DNA of 64,000 bases from Bacillota bacterium (lineage in GTDB: Bacteria; Bacillota; Clostridia; Acetivibrionales; DTU013). Both the position numbers and the translations under genes were made by a program. The DNA lies in contig JAEZRE010000001.1 of assembly GCA_023412915.1 (NCBI GenBank), positions 62,001-126,000 on the forward strand. The letters run 5' to 3'. Positions 34,951 through 43,466 of this stretch are shown here, in pieces; the first letter of the stretch is position 1; every line of letters begins with the position of its first letter. A model generated the notes under the pieces. That model saw only the letters and a program-made list of their open reading frames with translations, had not been told where the DNA came from and did not search any database.

Positions 34951-36663
34951 ATGCGAAACAGGTTCAAAACAAACAAGGTTTTTCTGAAAATATTTATGGC
35001 GACGGCTTTGGCTGTGGTTATATCTGTAACCAGCTGTCTATTGTTCATACTTTCATATTTCAGATCCAATTTTCAGAATCTTCTCTTCGAAAGGACCCAG
35101 GATTCCGTCCTGAAAATGACGGATCAGGTGTCTAACAATCTGGAAGAGCTCTCTTCGCTTGGGCAGATAATAGCGTTCGACGATTCTGTACAGAGCACAC
35201 TGATCAAGACGAATTCTTCAAATGGCGTTTACAATTATTTCTCTACCGTACAGGCAGGCAAGCTGGTGCTGAAAAAATATGCCAATCTGAGGTCCGACAT
35301 AGTTTACGATGTCGTTCTGGTCAATAAGAACGGGCAAATACTGGAGATGGACAATAATTATAATAACTTGTTCAATTCTTCCAATTATTCTATGCTGAAA
35401 ACCGACAAAAACGGTTTCATACCCCCTCAGAAATATACTTACAATGTCAATATCGGGTACTGGAACATCGTATCGTATGTAACGAATGTATACAGCAAGC
35501 AAGATTATTCTTTTATCGGCAAAATAGTGATAGTGGCCAAGAATGACGCAGTTATAGAAAATCTTCTTACTTTTGAGGAAAATTCGGGTATCAATCTCGC
35601 GTTGTATGATCCTAACGGAAAACTATTTTATTCCTCGGACTATTCGCGTGATTTTGAAAATGAATATAAAAACTCGCCTATCAGCCATGATTTTTATTTC
35701 AAACAGAATCTTTCTCTTGCTAATTGGTATGTGATCTGCAGTGTTTCGGGCAACATAATCAATAACAATATTAACAATACCTATAGGATGATTTTCTTCA
35801 TTCTTCTGATGATACTGATTCTCCTGATGGTAATAATATACAGCATGGTGCTGAATATTACAAACCCCCTGTACAAGCTGATAGAAGGTATGAGGCGGGT
35901 TTCCAGGGGCGAACGCAGGGTCAGCCTGTCAATAAATACGGGCGACGAAATAGAAGAAGTCTCGCACGTTTTCAACGAGATGGTACAGAACGTCGAAACA
36001 AGCACCCGGGAGCTGCTCGAGAGCCAGGTCAAGGAAAACGAAGCCAAGATCAGGATGCTTATATATCAGATAAATCCTCATTTCATTTATAATACCCTGA
36101 ATTGCGTCATATGCCTTGCCAGAAAAAACGACGACGAAGGCATCATCTCACTTATACGGACCTTCATTACTTTGCTTCGCGGCGTAATAAGCACCGATAC
36201 GAACAGCTTTGCATTCATAAAGGATGAGATGGAATACATCAATAATTATGTAAATGTACTCAAATATAGTTACAACAATATTCCTACCGTTGAATGGGAC
36301 GTCGACCAGGATCTCATGGAAGAAAAGATACTGAAGCAGATACTGTACCCGCTCGTTGAAAACAGTATTTTCCATGGTATATTGCCTGTCGAGCATCCAA
36401 GTAAGCTGATGGTGTCCATAAAGCACGACGGCGATGTAATAAGGGTCACTGTTGCCGATAATGGGCGAGGAATGAATGAAGATGAACTGGAAAAGCTAAA
36501 GGTGGATTTCATGGTGAGTGAAGCTGTTGACGGAAGGCATATAGGACTCCAGAACATCAATAAGCGTCTGATGCTGATATTTGGGCCAATGAGCGCGCTT
36601 TCGATAAAAAGCCGCTTCGGTGAGGGCACGGAAATATCGTTCTCATATATAAAAAAGTTATAA
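34951..36663 (+). CDS. YesM-like sensor histidine kinase
   Basis: Kinase with a transmembrane helix near residues 13-35, an extracellular Cache-like sensor region (about 40-270), a second helix (about 272-300), HAMP (about 300-350), and the His_kinase motif IYQINPHFIYN with the histidine near residue 377. The ATPase domain shows LYPLVENSIFHG and VADNGRGM. The preferred start is the ATG at 34951, with GGGGGAG 10 bp upstream; in-frame ATGs at 34933 and 34942 overlap or abut that site. It directly precedes the second CUT1 importer and presumably phosphorylates the distant YesN-like regulator at 29090. Confidence 0.88.
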   Translation: MRNRFKTNKVFLKIFMATALAVVISVTSCLLFILSYFRSNFQNLLFERTQDSVLKMTDQVSNNLEELSSLGQIIAFDDSVQSTLIKTNSSNGVYNYFSTVQAGKLVLKKYANLRSDIVYDVVLVNKNGQILEMDNNYNNLFNSSNYSMLKTDKNGFIPPQKYTYNVNIGYWNIVSYVTNVYSKQDYSFIGKIVIVAKNDAVIENLLTFEENSGINLALYDPNGKLFYSSDYSRDFENEYKNSPISHDFYFKQNLSLANWYVICSVSGNIINNNINNTYRMIFFILLMILILLMVIIYSMVLNITNPLYKLIEGMRRVSRGERRVSLSINTGDEIEEVSHVFNEMVQNVETSTRELLESQVKENEAKIRMLIYQINPHFIYNTLNCVICLARKNDDEGIISLIRTFITLLRGVISTDTNSFAFIKDEMEYINNYVNVLKYSYNNIPTVEWDVDQDLMEEKILKQILYPLVENSIFHGILPVEHPSKLMVSIKHDGDVIRVTVADNGRGMNEDELEKLKVDFMVSEAVDGRHIGLQNINKRLMLIFGPMSALSIKSRFGEGTEISFSYIKKL

Positions 36664-36744
36664 ATAATAATAGTTTTGTTATGTATAACCCTTAAGAATA
36701 AAGCTTTATACTTGCAATATAAAATTAAAGGAGGAAGCACTAAA

Positions 36745-38112
36745 ATGAAAAAGTTAAACAAAGTACTAATTGTTTTGCTTACTCTTGCAATGTTGCTCTC
36801 TGTGGCTGCTTGCGGCAATACGGCAAACAATACGGCCGGCGGAACAACCACAGCAAACGCTACCACGGCAACCGCTGAAGCATCTACGGCTCCGGCAGCA
36901 ACAGCTCCCGCTGGTGACAAGTCAATCACAATCTGGTGCTGGGACAACAGCGACACCCGTAAACAGATGCATGCTGATTTCACCAAGGAAATGGGTATTA
37001 CTGTAAACCTTACGTCGGTACTCGCTATCGATATGGCCCAGAAGCTGCAGACTACTCTTGCAGCCGGCGGCGAAATGCCTGATATCGCATGGTCTGAAGC
37101 TACGTATCGTGGCGCGCTTCTGAACCTCGGTATCTGGGAAGACATCACAAAGGCTCCGTACAGCTTCGACACCTCCAAGGTTCTGGATTACCTCGTACAG
37201 CTCGAAACCTCGGTAGATGGTCAGTATATCGGACCTGAATGCCCGTCGGTAGCAGGTATCGCTTACAAGCGTGAACTTGCAAAGCAATACTTCGGAACTG
37301 ACGACCCGGCAGAGCTTGAAAAGATGTTCCCGACCTGGAACGACTTTATAGCCAAGGGCAAAGAAGTTCAGCAGAAATCCAACGGCAAGGTATTCATGTT
37401 CTCAAGCCTTGGAGCACTCGGTCTGATCCTCAAAGGTCAGGGCGCAACTCCGTTTGTAACCGGCGACAAGATAACCTTCACTGATTCAATGAAGCCGATA
37501 CTCTCACAGGTATCCGAATTTGCAAAAGCAGGCGTTGTCGACGTATATGATTATGATTCCGCTGAAGAAGGCGCATCCTATGCAACAAAGGAAGATATAT
37601 TCTATCCTTGCGCCAACTGGTCAGTTAAGTTCACTATCGAAACCAACGACAAGAACGGCAACAACAAGTGGGGCTTCATGCTTCCTCCCGGAGGCGGCTT
37701 TGCAATGGGCGGTACCGTTATGGCTGTTCCGGCGGCTGCTAAGCATAAAGAAGACGCTGTAACCTATATCAAGTACTTCTTCCAGGATGAAAGAGGAGCA
37801 GCTCTCCAGAAGAAATACAAAGGCAACTTCTCGCCTTTCAAACCGCTTTACGAAAAGTCTGAACCTTACTACACTACTCCTGATCCGTTCTTCTCAAATC
37901 AGGACGTTATGAAGGACATCCAGACCCGTGTACTCCCGAGCATCAAGAACGTAAGAACTCCCGTACCGTATGATCAGGCTATCACGGATGCTTACAACCT
38001 TGCACTCAAGAGCATTAACGCAGCCAAGGGTAATGTAAATGTAGACGATCTTCTCAAGACAATGGCCGATCAGCTTATCACCAACAACCCTGGACTTAGC
38101 CGCGAGAACTAA
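36745..38112 (+). CDS. CUT1 extracellular solute-binding lipoprotein
   Basis: Oligosaccharide-binding lipoprotein, 455 aa, lipobox VAAC near residue 20, then a long Thr/Ala-rich tether (about 25-60) and an SBP_bac_1 fold. The ATG at 36745 follows AAAGGAGG. Codon use is more biased towards common codons (aag, gaa, ctt) than in neighbouring genes, as expected for an abundant surface protein. A 10-bp hairpin follows before the permease genes. The downstream GH2 enzymes suggest a ligand with beta-linked sugars. Confidence 0.9.
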   Translation: MKKLNKVLIVLLTLAMLLSVAACGNTANNTAGGTTTANATTATAEASTAPAATAPAGDKSITIWCWDNSDTRKQMHADFTKEMGITVNLTSVLAIDMAQKLQTTLAAGGEMPDIAWSEATYRGALLNLGIWEDITKAPYSFDTSKVLDYLVQLETSVDGQYIGPECPSVAGIAYKRELAKQYFGTDDPAELEKMFPTWNDFIAKGKEVQQKSNGKVFMFSSLGALGLILKGQGATPFVTGDKITFTDSMKPILSQVSEFAKAGVVDVYDYDSAEEGASYATKEDIFYPCANWSVKFTIETNDKNGNNKWGFMLPPGGGFAMGGTVMAVPAAAKHKEDAVTYIKYFFQDERGAALQKKYKGNFSPFKPLYEKSEPYYTTPDPFFSNQDVMKDIQTRVLPSIKNVRTPVPYDQAITDAYNLALKSINAAKGNVNVDDLLKTMADQLITNNPGLSREN

Positions 38113-38166
38113 TCGCGAGCCGGACCGGTATAAAAGAGATGTTTGATTTGAACGTATGATATGTGG

Positions 38167-38200
38167 TAAGAGGAGGTTGCGAAAGCTCCTCCTCTTATTA
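38167..38200 (+). terminator. Intercistronic hairpin after the second CUT1 binding protein
   Basis: TAAGAGGAGG (38167-38176) and CCTCCTCTTA (38188-38197) form a perfect stem followed by TTATAT. Probably a partial terminator or 3' stabiliser. Confidence 0.7.
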
Positions 38201-38238
38201 TATGCTCCCTAAACGATATCCGAAAGCGCGGTGAATTT

Positions 38239-39138
38239 ATGAAAGCTAAAAGAAGACAGAAATCAATAATTACGCCGTACACGATGATAGCTCCGTTTTT
38301 TATCTTATACTTTACCTTCAGCCTTTTTCCAATGCTTTTTTCATTGGGTGTAAGCTTCTTTAACTGGAGTGGTTTTGGACAGGCAAAATTTATTGGTATA
38401 GAGAATTATGTGCGGGTATTTCATGATCCCAACTTTTATAAAGCAATAAAAAATACTGTAATAATCTTCTGCTTCTCGATCCCGATAGAACTGGCACTGG
38501 GCCTGTTGACGGCGACAGCGCTGAAAGACTTCTTCTCGAAGACGCGCAGCGCATTCCAGCTGTTCAACTTTCTACCGTACATCACGACTCCTGTTGCAGT
38601 AGGTATTATTTTCTCGCTGATGTTCGACTGGAAGTCGGGCGCTGTGAACGGACTGTTAGGTGCATTCGGGATTCAATCCGTTTACTGGCTTGGCATACCG
38701 TGGGCATCGAGAGCCGTTGTCATAGCAATGATAGTTTGGAAGGGTTATGGCTATAACATGGTTATGTTCCTGGCCGGCCTGTCGACGATCCCGGGCGAGT
38801 TATACGAGGCAGCCAAGATCGATGGAGCAAGCTGGTGGCAGGGCTTCAGAAAGATAACTCTACCAATGCTCAGGCCGATCTTCGTATTTGTTGTGACCAC
38901 AAGTATAATAAACGCATGGAAGCTGTTCGATGAGCCCCAGCTGCTGTTCGCCGGCAATACGCAGCCGATCGGCGGCCCTGAGCGCTCAGTCCTGACGGTT
39001 ATTATGAGATACTATGAGTCTGCGTTCCGGCAGTTCCAGTTCGGATACGGCTCGGCTATAGCGTATGTACTATTTATAATCATTGCGATTTTCTCGATCG
39101 TCAGCGTTAAATCGATGAATCGTGACAACACTATATGA
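38239..39138 (+). CDS. CUT1 ABC permease, MalF type
   Basis: Permease of 299 aa with about six helices and the EAA loop LYEAAKIDGASWWQGFRKITLPML near residues 190-213. It forms a heterodimer with the following permease. Start ATG 38239 has only a weak ribosome binding site (GCGGTGAA). No ATPase gene is present in this operon either, so a shared MsmX-type ATPase elsewhere is implied. Confidence 0.92.
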   Translation: MKAKRRQKSIITPYTMIAPFFILYFTFSLFPMLFSLGVSFFNWSGFGQAKFIGIENYVRVFHDPNFYKAIKNTVIIFCFSIPIELALGLLTATALKDFFSKTRSAFQLFNFLPYITTPVAVGIIFSLMFDWKSGAVNGLLGAFGIQSVYWLGIPWASRAVVIAMIVWKGYGYNMVMFLAGLSTIPGELYEAAKIDGASWWQGFRKITLPMLRPIFVFVVTTSIINAWKLFDEPQLLFAGNTQPIGGPERSVLTVIMRYYESAFRQFQFGYGSAIAYVLFIIIAIFSIVSVKSMNRDNTI

Positions 39139-39151
39139 GGAGGTGGGACAA

Positions 39152-39979
39152 ATGGAAGAAAAGAAAAGTTTGTATGCAAAGTTACCGGTCAATATCCTTA
39201 TCGGATTGCTTTCATTAGTAGCGTTGTTCCCATTCTACCTCATGCTGATAATGGGCACCCACTTGAACGAGGACCTGTATACGGGCATTAAGCTGCTGCC
39301 GGGAAATTATTTTTGGGAAAATCTTAAAACGGTAATGGCCATTGATTATCCAAGATATTACCTGAACAGCTTCACGATCGCCATCTGCAATACGGCCGGT
39401 GCGATCCTGGTTAGCTCGCTGGGCGGCTATGCTTTTGCGAAATTTAATTTCAAAGGGAAAAAGGGTCTCTTTACCTTTGTTATAGCAACTCTTGCAATAC
39501 CCATGCAGCTTGGTCTTGTCGGATATGTGCTGGAAATGAAGGCCCTTGGTATAGTCAACACCATCCTGCCTATGATATTCAGCGGTATGGCAAGCGGCTT
39601 CGGCACCTTCTTTATGACGCAGTTCATAGGTTCCTCGGTCCCTAACGAGATCCTCGAAAGCGGGCGTATTGACGGTTGCACTGATTACGGCATATTCTTC
39701 AAGCTAGTATTCCCGATAATCAGGCCTGCATTCATAACTATCGGACTTCTTCTATTCCTGTGGTCGTGGAACAGCTACATGATTCCACTCGTTATCGTAA
39801 CGAGGAAGGAATGCTACACAATCCCGCTGTCCATCGCCATGATCAGTACGGAATTCCGTACGGATTACGCGGCACGTATTTTATCACTGGCATTTTCTAC
39901 TATCCCGATTGTAGGATTATTTGCCTTTGGTTCCAAATATTTGATTCAGGGCTTGACAGCAGGCAGCGTCAAGGGCTGA
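39152..39979 (+). CDS. CUT1 ABC permease, MalG type
   Basis: Partner permease, 275 aa. The EAA loop is ILESGRIDGCTDYGIFFKLVFPI and the C-terminus is SKYLIQGLTAGSVKG, as usual for MalG-type subunits. The ATG at 39152 follows GAGGAGGTGGG; the in-frame GTG at 39122 overlaps the previous gene and lacks a ribosome binding site. Followed 22 bp later by a GH2 gene in the same operon. Confidence 0.92.
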   Translation: MEEKKSLYAKLPVNILIGLLSLVALFPFYLMLIMGTHLNEDLYTGIKLLPGNYFWENLKTVMAIDYPRYYLNSFTIAICNTAGAILVSSLGGYAFAKFNFKGKKGLFTFVIATLAIPMQLGLVGYVLEMKALGIVNTILPMIFSGMASGFGTFFMTQFIGSSVPNEILESGRIDGCTDYGIFFKLVFPIIRPAFITIGLLLFLWSWNSYMIPLVIVTRKECYTIPLSIAMISTEFRTDYAARILSLAFSTIPIVGLFAFGSKYLIQGLTAGSVKG

Positions 39980-40001
39980 TCGATCCGAGGTGGGTTTAGA
40001 C

Positions 40002-42422
40002 ATGAAACAGAAAATCATTTTATCAAAAGGATGGACATTGAAGGATTGCGATACTCAAAAAGAGTATGCAATCCCCGCCATGCCGATGCAGGTCCATTCG
40101 ATACTGCAGGAAAACGGCGCCATCAGCGACGGTTATATTTACGGAGATACTTCCGACTGCCACTGGGTGCAGGAGCATGAATGGACATATACTTCGAACT
40201 TCACATGCGAAGATTGCGGCAAAACTGCATTTATAAGCGTCGGTGGTCTCGATACTTTTGCCGACGTCTTCCTGAACGGAGAATTGATCGGAAGCCATGA
40301 GGATTTTTACCTTTCCGCCAGGTTCGACGTAACAGGCAAGCTCTGTCCCACAAATACGCTTAGCTTTCTATTCCGTTCCGTTCCCAGGATACTGGAGGAA
40401 AGTCAAGCGCAAAATCCGCATCCGGACCGCATAGCGCCGTTCAGAATGATACGCAAGAACTTCCATGATTTCATCACGTATCTGGGCGCGAAACCGGATC
40501 TCCTGAGAGTGGGCATTTTTACGGACGTGGTCCTGGAGCTGATAGATACGCTTGAAATAAAGGATTTTGCCGTAGATTATGTTTTGAATGACGCCTTGAC
40601 GTCCGCAGAGGTAACGGTCAAAACCGAAACCAATGCCGCATGTGATCTGAAAATACATGTGACGGGCAACGGGACCGACCTTTCCTATACTGTCAAAGCA
40701 ACGGGCAGCGGACCTGCCGCACTCGATTTCAAGCTCGAGGATATTGCACTCTGGTATCCGCGCAATTACGGGGAGCAACCGCTTTATACCTTCAAGGTGG
40801 AAGCGCTTTCCGGGGATGGCCGTGTTTGCGACGCTGAGGAAAAAGTAATAGGCTTCCGCAAGGTTGTTATGATAAACAATCTCAATTTTGAGATCAACCA
40901 AATGCCAGTCAAGCTCTGGGGAGCAAATCTCACTCCGATAGACGGCAAATCCGCGGTTATCGACCGTGAACGCCTGATGAAGGTGTTTGAGCTTGCATAT
41001 GACTGTAACGTTAACACAATCCGCGTATGGGGCGAGGGTGAGCGTTACGACGATGAGTTTTACAATGAAGCCGACCGTAAGGGCATAATGATTTGGCAGG
41101 AGTTCTTCTCGGGGAATTCGGCTTATCCGACGGACAGCCATACAAGATCGCTTATGCGCCATGAGGCCGAGGAACTTGTACTGCGCTTGCGTCATCATCC
41201 GTCGCTGCTCATGTGGTGCGGCGGGAACGAGACCTATCTGAACAGGGATTTCGGATATCCGGGCGAAGAGTATTACGGCTCGGAAATAGTGGAAAAGGAT
41301 TACCGCGAGGTTTGCGCGGCGCTCGACAACGGACGTTACTACCACGTGACTTCACCGTGCGGCGGATCATACTCGAACGATCCGGCCGTCGGAGATACCC
41401 ACAGCTATACAAATACCTGGTTTGTTCCAGGCGGAGACTACCCCAATTTTGTAAGTGAAAACCTGAGGGTGGCTTTGCCGGTATCATACAGCCTGATGCG
41501 CTATCTGAGGCTTGACAAAAAGCCGGCTGTCACCTCGCTCATGAAGGACGGTTCCGATTATCCATGGCCGAAGGAATGGAACGCTATTACCTCAGCTGAT
41601 TCATACTACAAGATACCGCCCGTTGAGCAGTTCTACGACGCTAATGATTTCGATTCGCTGGTTTATAGGTTTGGAGCGGCGGCGGGAGCATACCTGCGCG
41701 ACTCTGTCGAAAGATACCGCCGCGGAAAGCCTGTATGGGATTCCCAGGGACAACGCAGATGTCAGGGCCATTTCGTATGGAAGCTCAACACTACAAGACC
41801 GCACATATACAGTTCGGTGATCGACTATTATCTTGAACCGGGCATGCCGTATTATGCCTTGAAGCGGGCTTATGAGACCGTGCTTGTCTCATTTGAGATA
41901 AGCGATCATATTTATGCCTGGGTCGTGAATGACAGCAACGAGACAGTAGAAGGCGGTCTTACAATACAACTGTTCAATACGGCGGAAAACAAAGTTGAGA
42001 ATCAGATTACCGTTCCTGTACGTGTAAGGCCGGGTCAGTCCCAGCTTATTACGAACTTGGACGAATTGGGACAATTCCTGCGTAACAGGCTGATCATCGG
42101 AAGACTGGTGAAAAATGATGGCGCTCACATATCAACAGTCAGTATATTTGCAGATATCGAACGCCACCTGTCCTTCCCCGACGCCAGGCTTTCAATGGAA
42201 ATCGAAGGCGATGAGCTCGTAATAGAGACCGACCGCTTTGCAAGGTGCGTCGAGCTGTCAGGAGAAAAGGACGGAGATCCGTTCGGATTCTATTTCTCAG
42301 ACAATTATTTCGATCTCATTCCGGGCGAAATAAAGCGTGTAAGAATAAAGACGGCGCATAATGGAGGGAATATAACAGCAAAGGCACATTACGCAAAGTC
42401 TAAAACAATACTTCAATTATAA
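40002..42422 (+). CDS. Glycoside hydrolase family 2, beta-mannosidase-like (copy 2)
   Basis: Intracellular exo-glycosidase of 806 aa with the same architecture as the copy at 30864. Acid/base E410 in MWCGGNET and candidate nucleophile E486 in NFVSENLRV. The ATG at 40002 follows GAGGTGGG; the GTG at 39990 lies in that site. It sits in the importer operon, so it presumably trims the imported oligosaccharide. Motif similarity to the other two copies is highest around the active site, while the beta-sandwich region (about 190-290) varies, which may mean different aglycone specificity. Confidence 0.85.
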   Translation: MKQKIILSKGWTLKDCDTQKEYAIPAMPMQVHSILQENGAISDGYIYGDTSDCHWVQEHEWTYTSNFTCEDCGKTAFISVGGLDTFADVFLNGELIGSHEDFYLSARFDVTGKLCPTNTLSFLFRSVPRILEESQAQNPHPDRIAPFRMIRKNFHDFITYLGAKPDLLRVGIFTDVVLELIDTLEIKDFAVDYVLNDALTSAEVTVKTETNAACDLKIHVTGNGTDLSYTVKATGSGPAALDFKLEDIALWYPRNYGEQPLYTFKVEALSGDGRVCDAEEKVIGFRKVVMINNLNFEINQMPVKLWGANLTPIDGKSAVIDRERLMKVFELAYDCNVNTIRVWGEGERYDDEFYNEADRKGIMIWQEFFSGNSAYPTDSHTRSLMRHEAEELVLRLRHHPSLLMWCGGNETYLNRDFGYPGEEYYGSEIVEKDYREVCAALDNGRYYHVTSPCGGSYSNDPAVGDTHSYTNTWFVPGGDYPNFVSENLRVALPVSYSLMRYLRLDKKPAVTSLMKDGSDYPWPKEWNAITSADSYYKIPPVEQFYDANDFDSLVYRFGAAAGAYLRDSVERYRRGKPVWDSQGQRRCQGHFVWKLNTTRPHIYSSVIDYYLEPGMPYYALKRAYETVLVSFEISDHIYAWVVNDSNETVEGGLTIQLFNTAENKVENQITVPVRVRPGQSQLITNLDELGQFLRNRLIIGRLVKNDGAHISTVSIFADIERHLSFPDARLSMEIEGDELVIETDRFARCVELSGEKDGDPFGFYFSDNYFDLIPGEIKRVRIKTAHNGGNITAKAHYAKSKTILQL

Positions 42423-42438
42423 GGAAGAGGTGCACATT

Positions 42439-43380
42439 ATGGTATTAAATTCATTTGGAAAAACAGATCTGAAGGTTTCCGACGTAGGCTTCGGCGCATG
42501 GGCAATAGGCGGACTTGGCTGGGGTGAGGGACCGGACGACGCAAATGCTGTAGAAGCGTTGAAAAAGGCATGGGAACTCGGCGTCAATTTCTACGATACA
42601 TGCGACGCATACGGCAATGGCCACAGCGAAACACTCATTGGCCAATTCCTCAAAGGAAGACGCAATGAAGCCGTTATTGTCACAAAAGGCGGCACGAACT
42701 ACCGTGTACCCGAACGCAGCAAGAATTTCTCCCACGACTATCTCATGATGTGTCTTGATGAGAGCCTGCAGCGCCTTCAGACGGATTTCGTGGACGTTTA
42801 CCTGCTCCACGTGCCGAACGCCGAATGGCAGGAAAAGGGCAAGGTATTTGAAACCCTCAAGGAAATGAAGCAATCCGGTAAAGCCCGCTATGTCGGACTC
42901 GCAATGTGGCAGGCAGGAGATACGATGCATGCTTACGAGCATGATACCGAGAATGTTATCGACGTACTCGAGGTTCCGTTCAACATACTGAACAAAACTA
43001 ATATCGAAGTCGTAAGAATAGCTAAGGAACGCAACATCGCGGTACTGACGAGCCAACCCCTTGCGAGCGGCATCCTGACCGGAAAATACGGCAGCGACAC
43101 CAAGTTCGCGGACGGCGACAACCGTAAGGGCTTCTGGTCTGAAGAACGCTTTGCGTCAGTAATCCCCGACATGAAGATCGTCGAGGAATGTGTAAAGGAA
43201 ACCGGCCTGACCATGGCTCAGCTCGCACTTGCATACAACCTCAGCTATCCTGGCATCCACAGTGTAATCCCGGGCGCCAAGAATGCCTCGCAGGTCGAGA
43301 AGAACGTTTCCGCAAGCGGAAAGCGTCTCAGTGAAGATGTCATGAAAAAGCTGGCTCAGACCAAGGGCTTCATATTCTAA
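42439..43380 (+). CDS. Aldo/keto reductase
   Basis: NAD(P)H-dependent carbonyl reductase with a TIM barrel, 313 aa. The catalytic tetrad is visible: Asp in VNFYDTCDAYG, Tyr in the same motif, Lys in VIVTKGG, and His in VYLLHVPN. The NADPH site VIPGAKNASQVEKN is near the C-terminus. It belongs to the general-stress/Tas-like AKR group. Located between two GH2 genes, it probably reduces or oxidises a sugar or aldehyde derived from their substrate. The ATG at 42439 is preceded by AAGGAAGAGG at 42421. Confidence 0.88.
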   Translation: MVLNSFGKTDLKVSDVGFGAWAIGGLGWGEGPDDANAVEALKKAWELGVNFYDTCDAYGNGHSETLIGQFLKGRRNEAVIVTKGGTNYRVPERSKNFSHDYLMMCLDESLQRLQTDFVDVYLLHVPNAEWQEKGKVFETLKEMKQSGKARYVGLAMWQAGDTMHAYEHDTENVIDVLEVPFNILNKTNIEVVRIAKERNIAVLTSQPLASGILTGKYGSDTKFADGDNRKGFWSEERFASVIPDMKIVEECVKETGLTMAQLALAYNLSYPGIHSVIPGAKNASQVEKNVSASGKRLSEDVMKKLAQTKGFIF

Positions 43381-43385
43381 AAAAC

Positions 43386-43440
43386 TCAGAGGGGGATGCC
43401 TGGCTGTCATTACGACGCTTGGTATCCCCCTCTGACTAAT
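43386..43440 (+). terminator. Strong hairpin between the reductase and the third GH2 gene
   Basis: TCAGAGGGGGATGCC (43386-43400) pairs with GGTATCCCCCTCTGA (43421-43435), 15 bp with one G-T pair, then CTAATC. It ends before the ribosome binding site of the next gene and may end most transcripts. Confidence 0.65.
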
Positions 43441-43466
43441 CTTATTTTGTATGAAGAGAGGGAATT

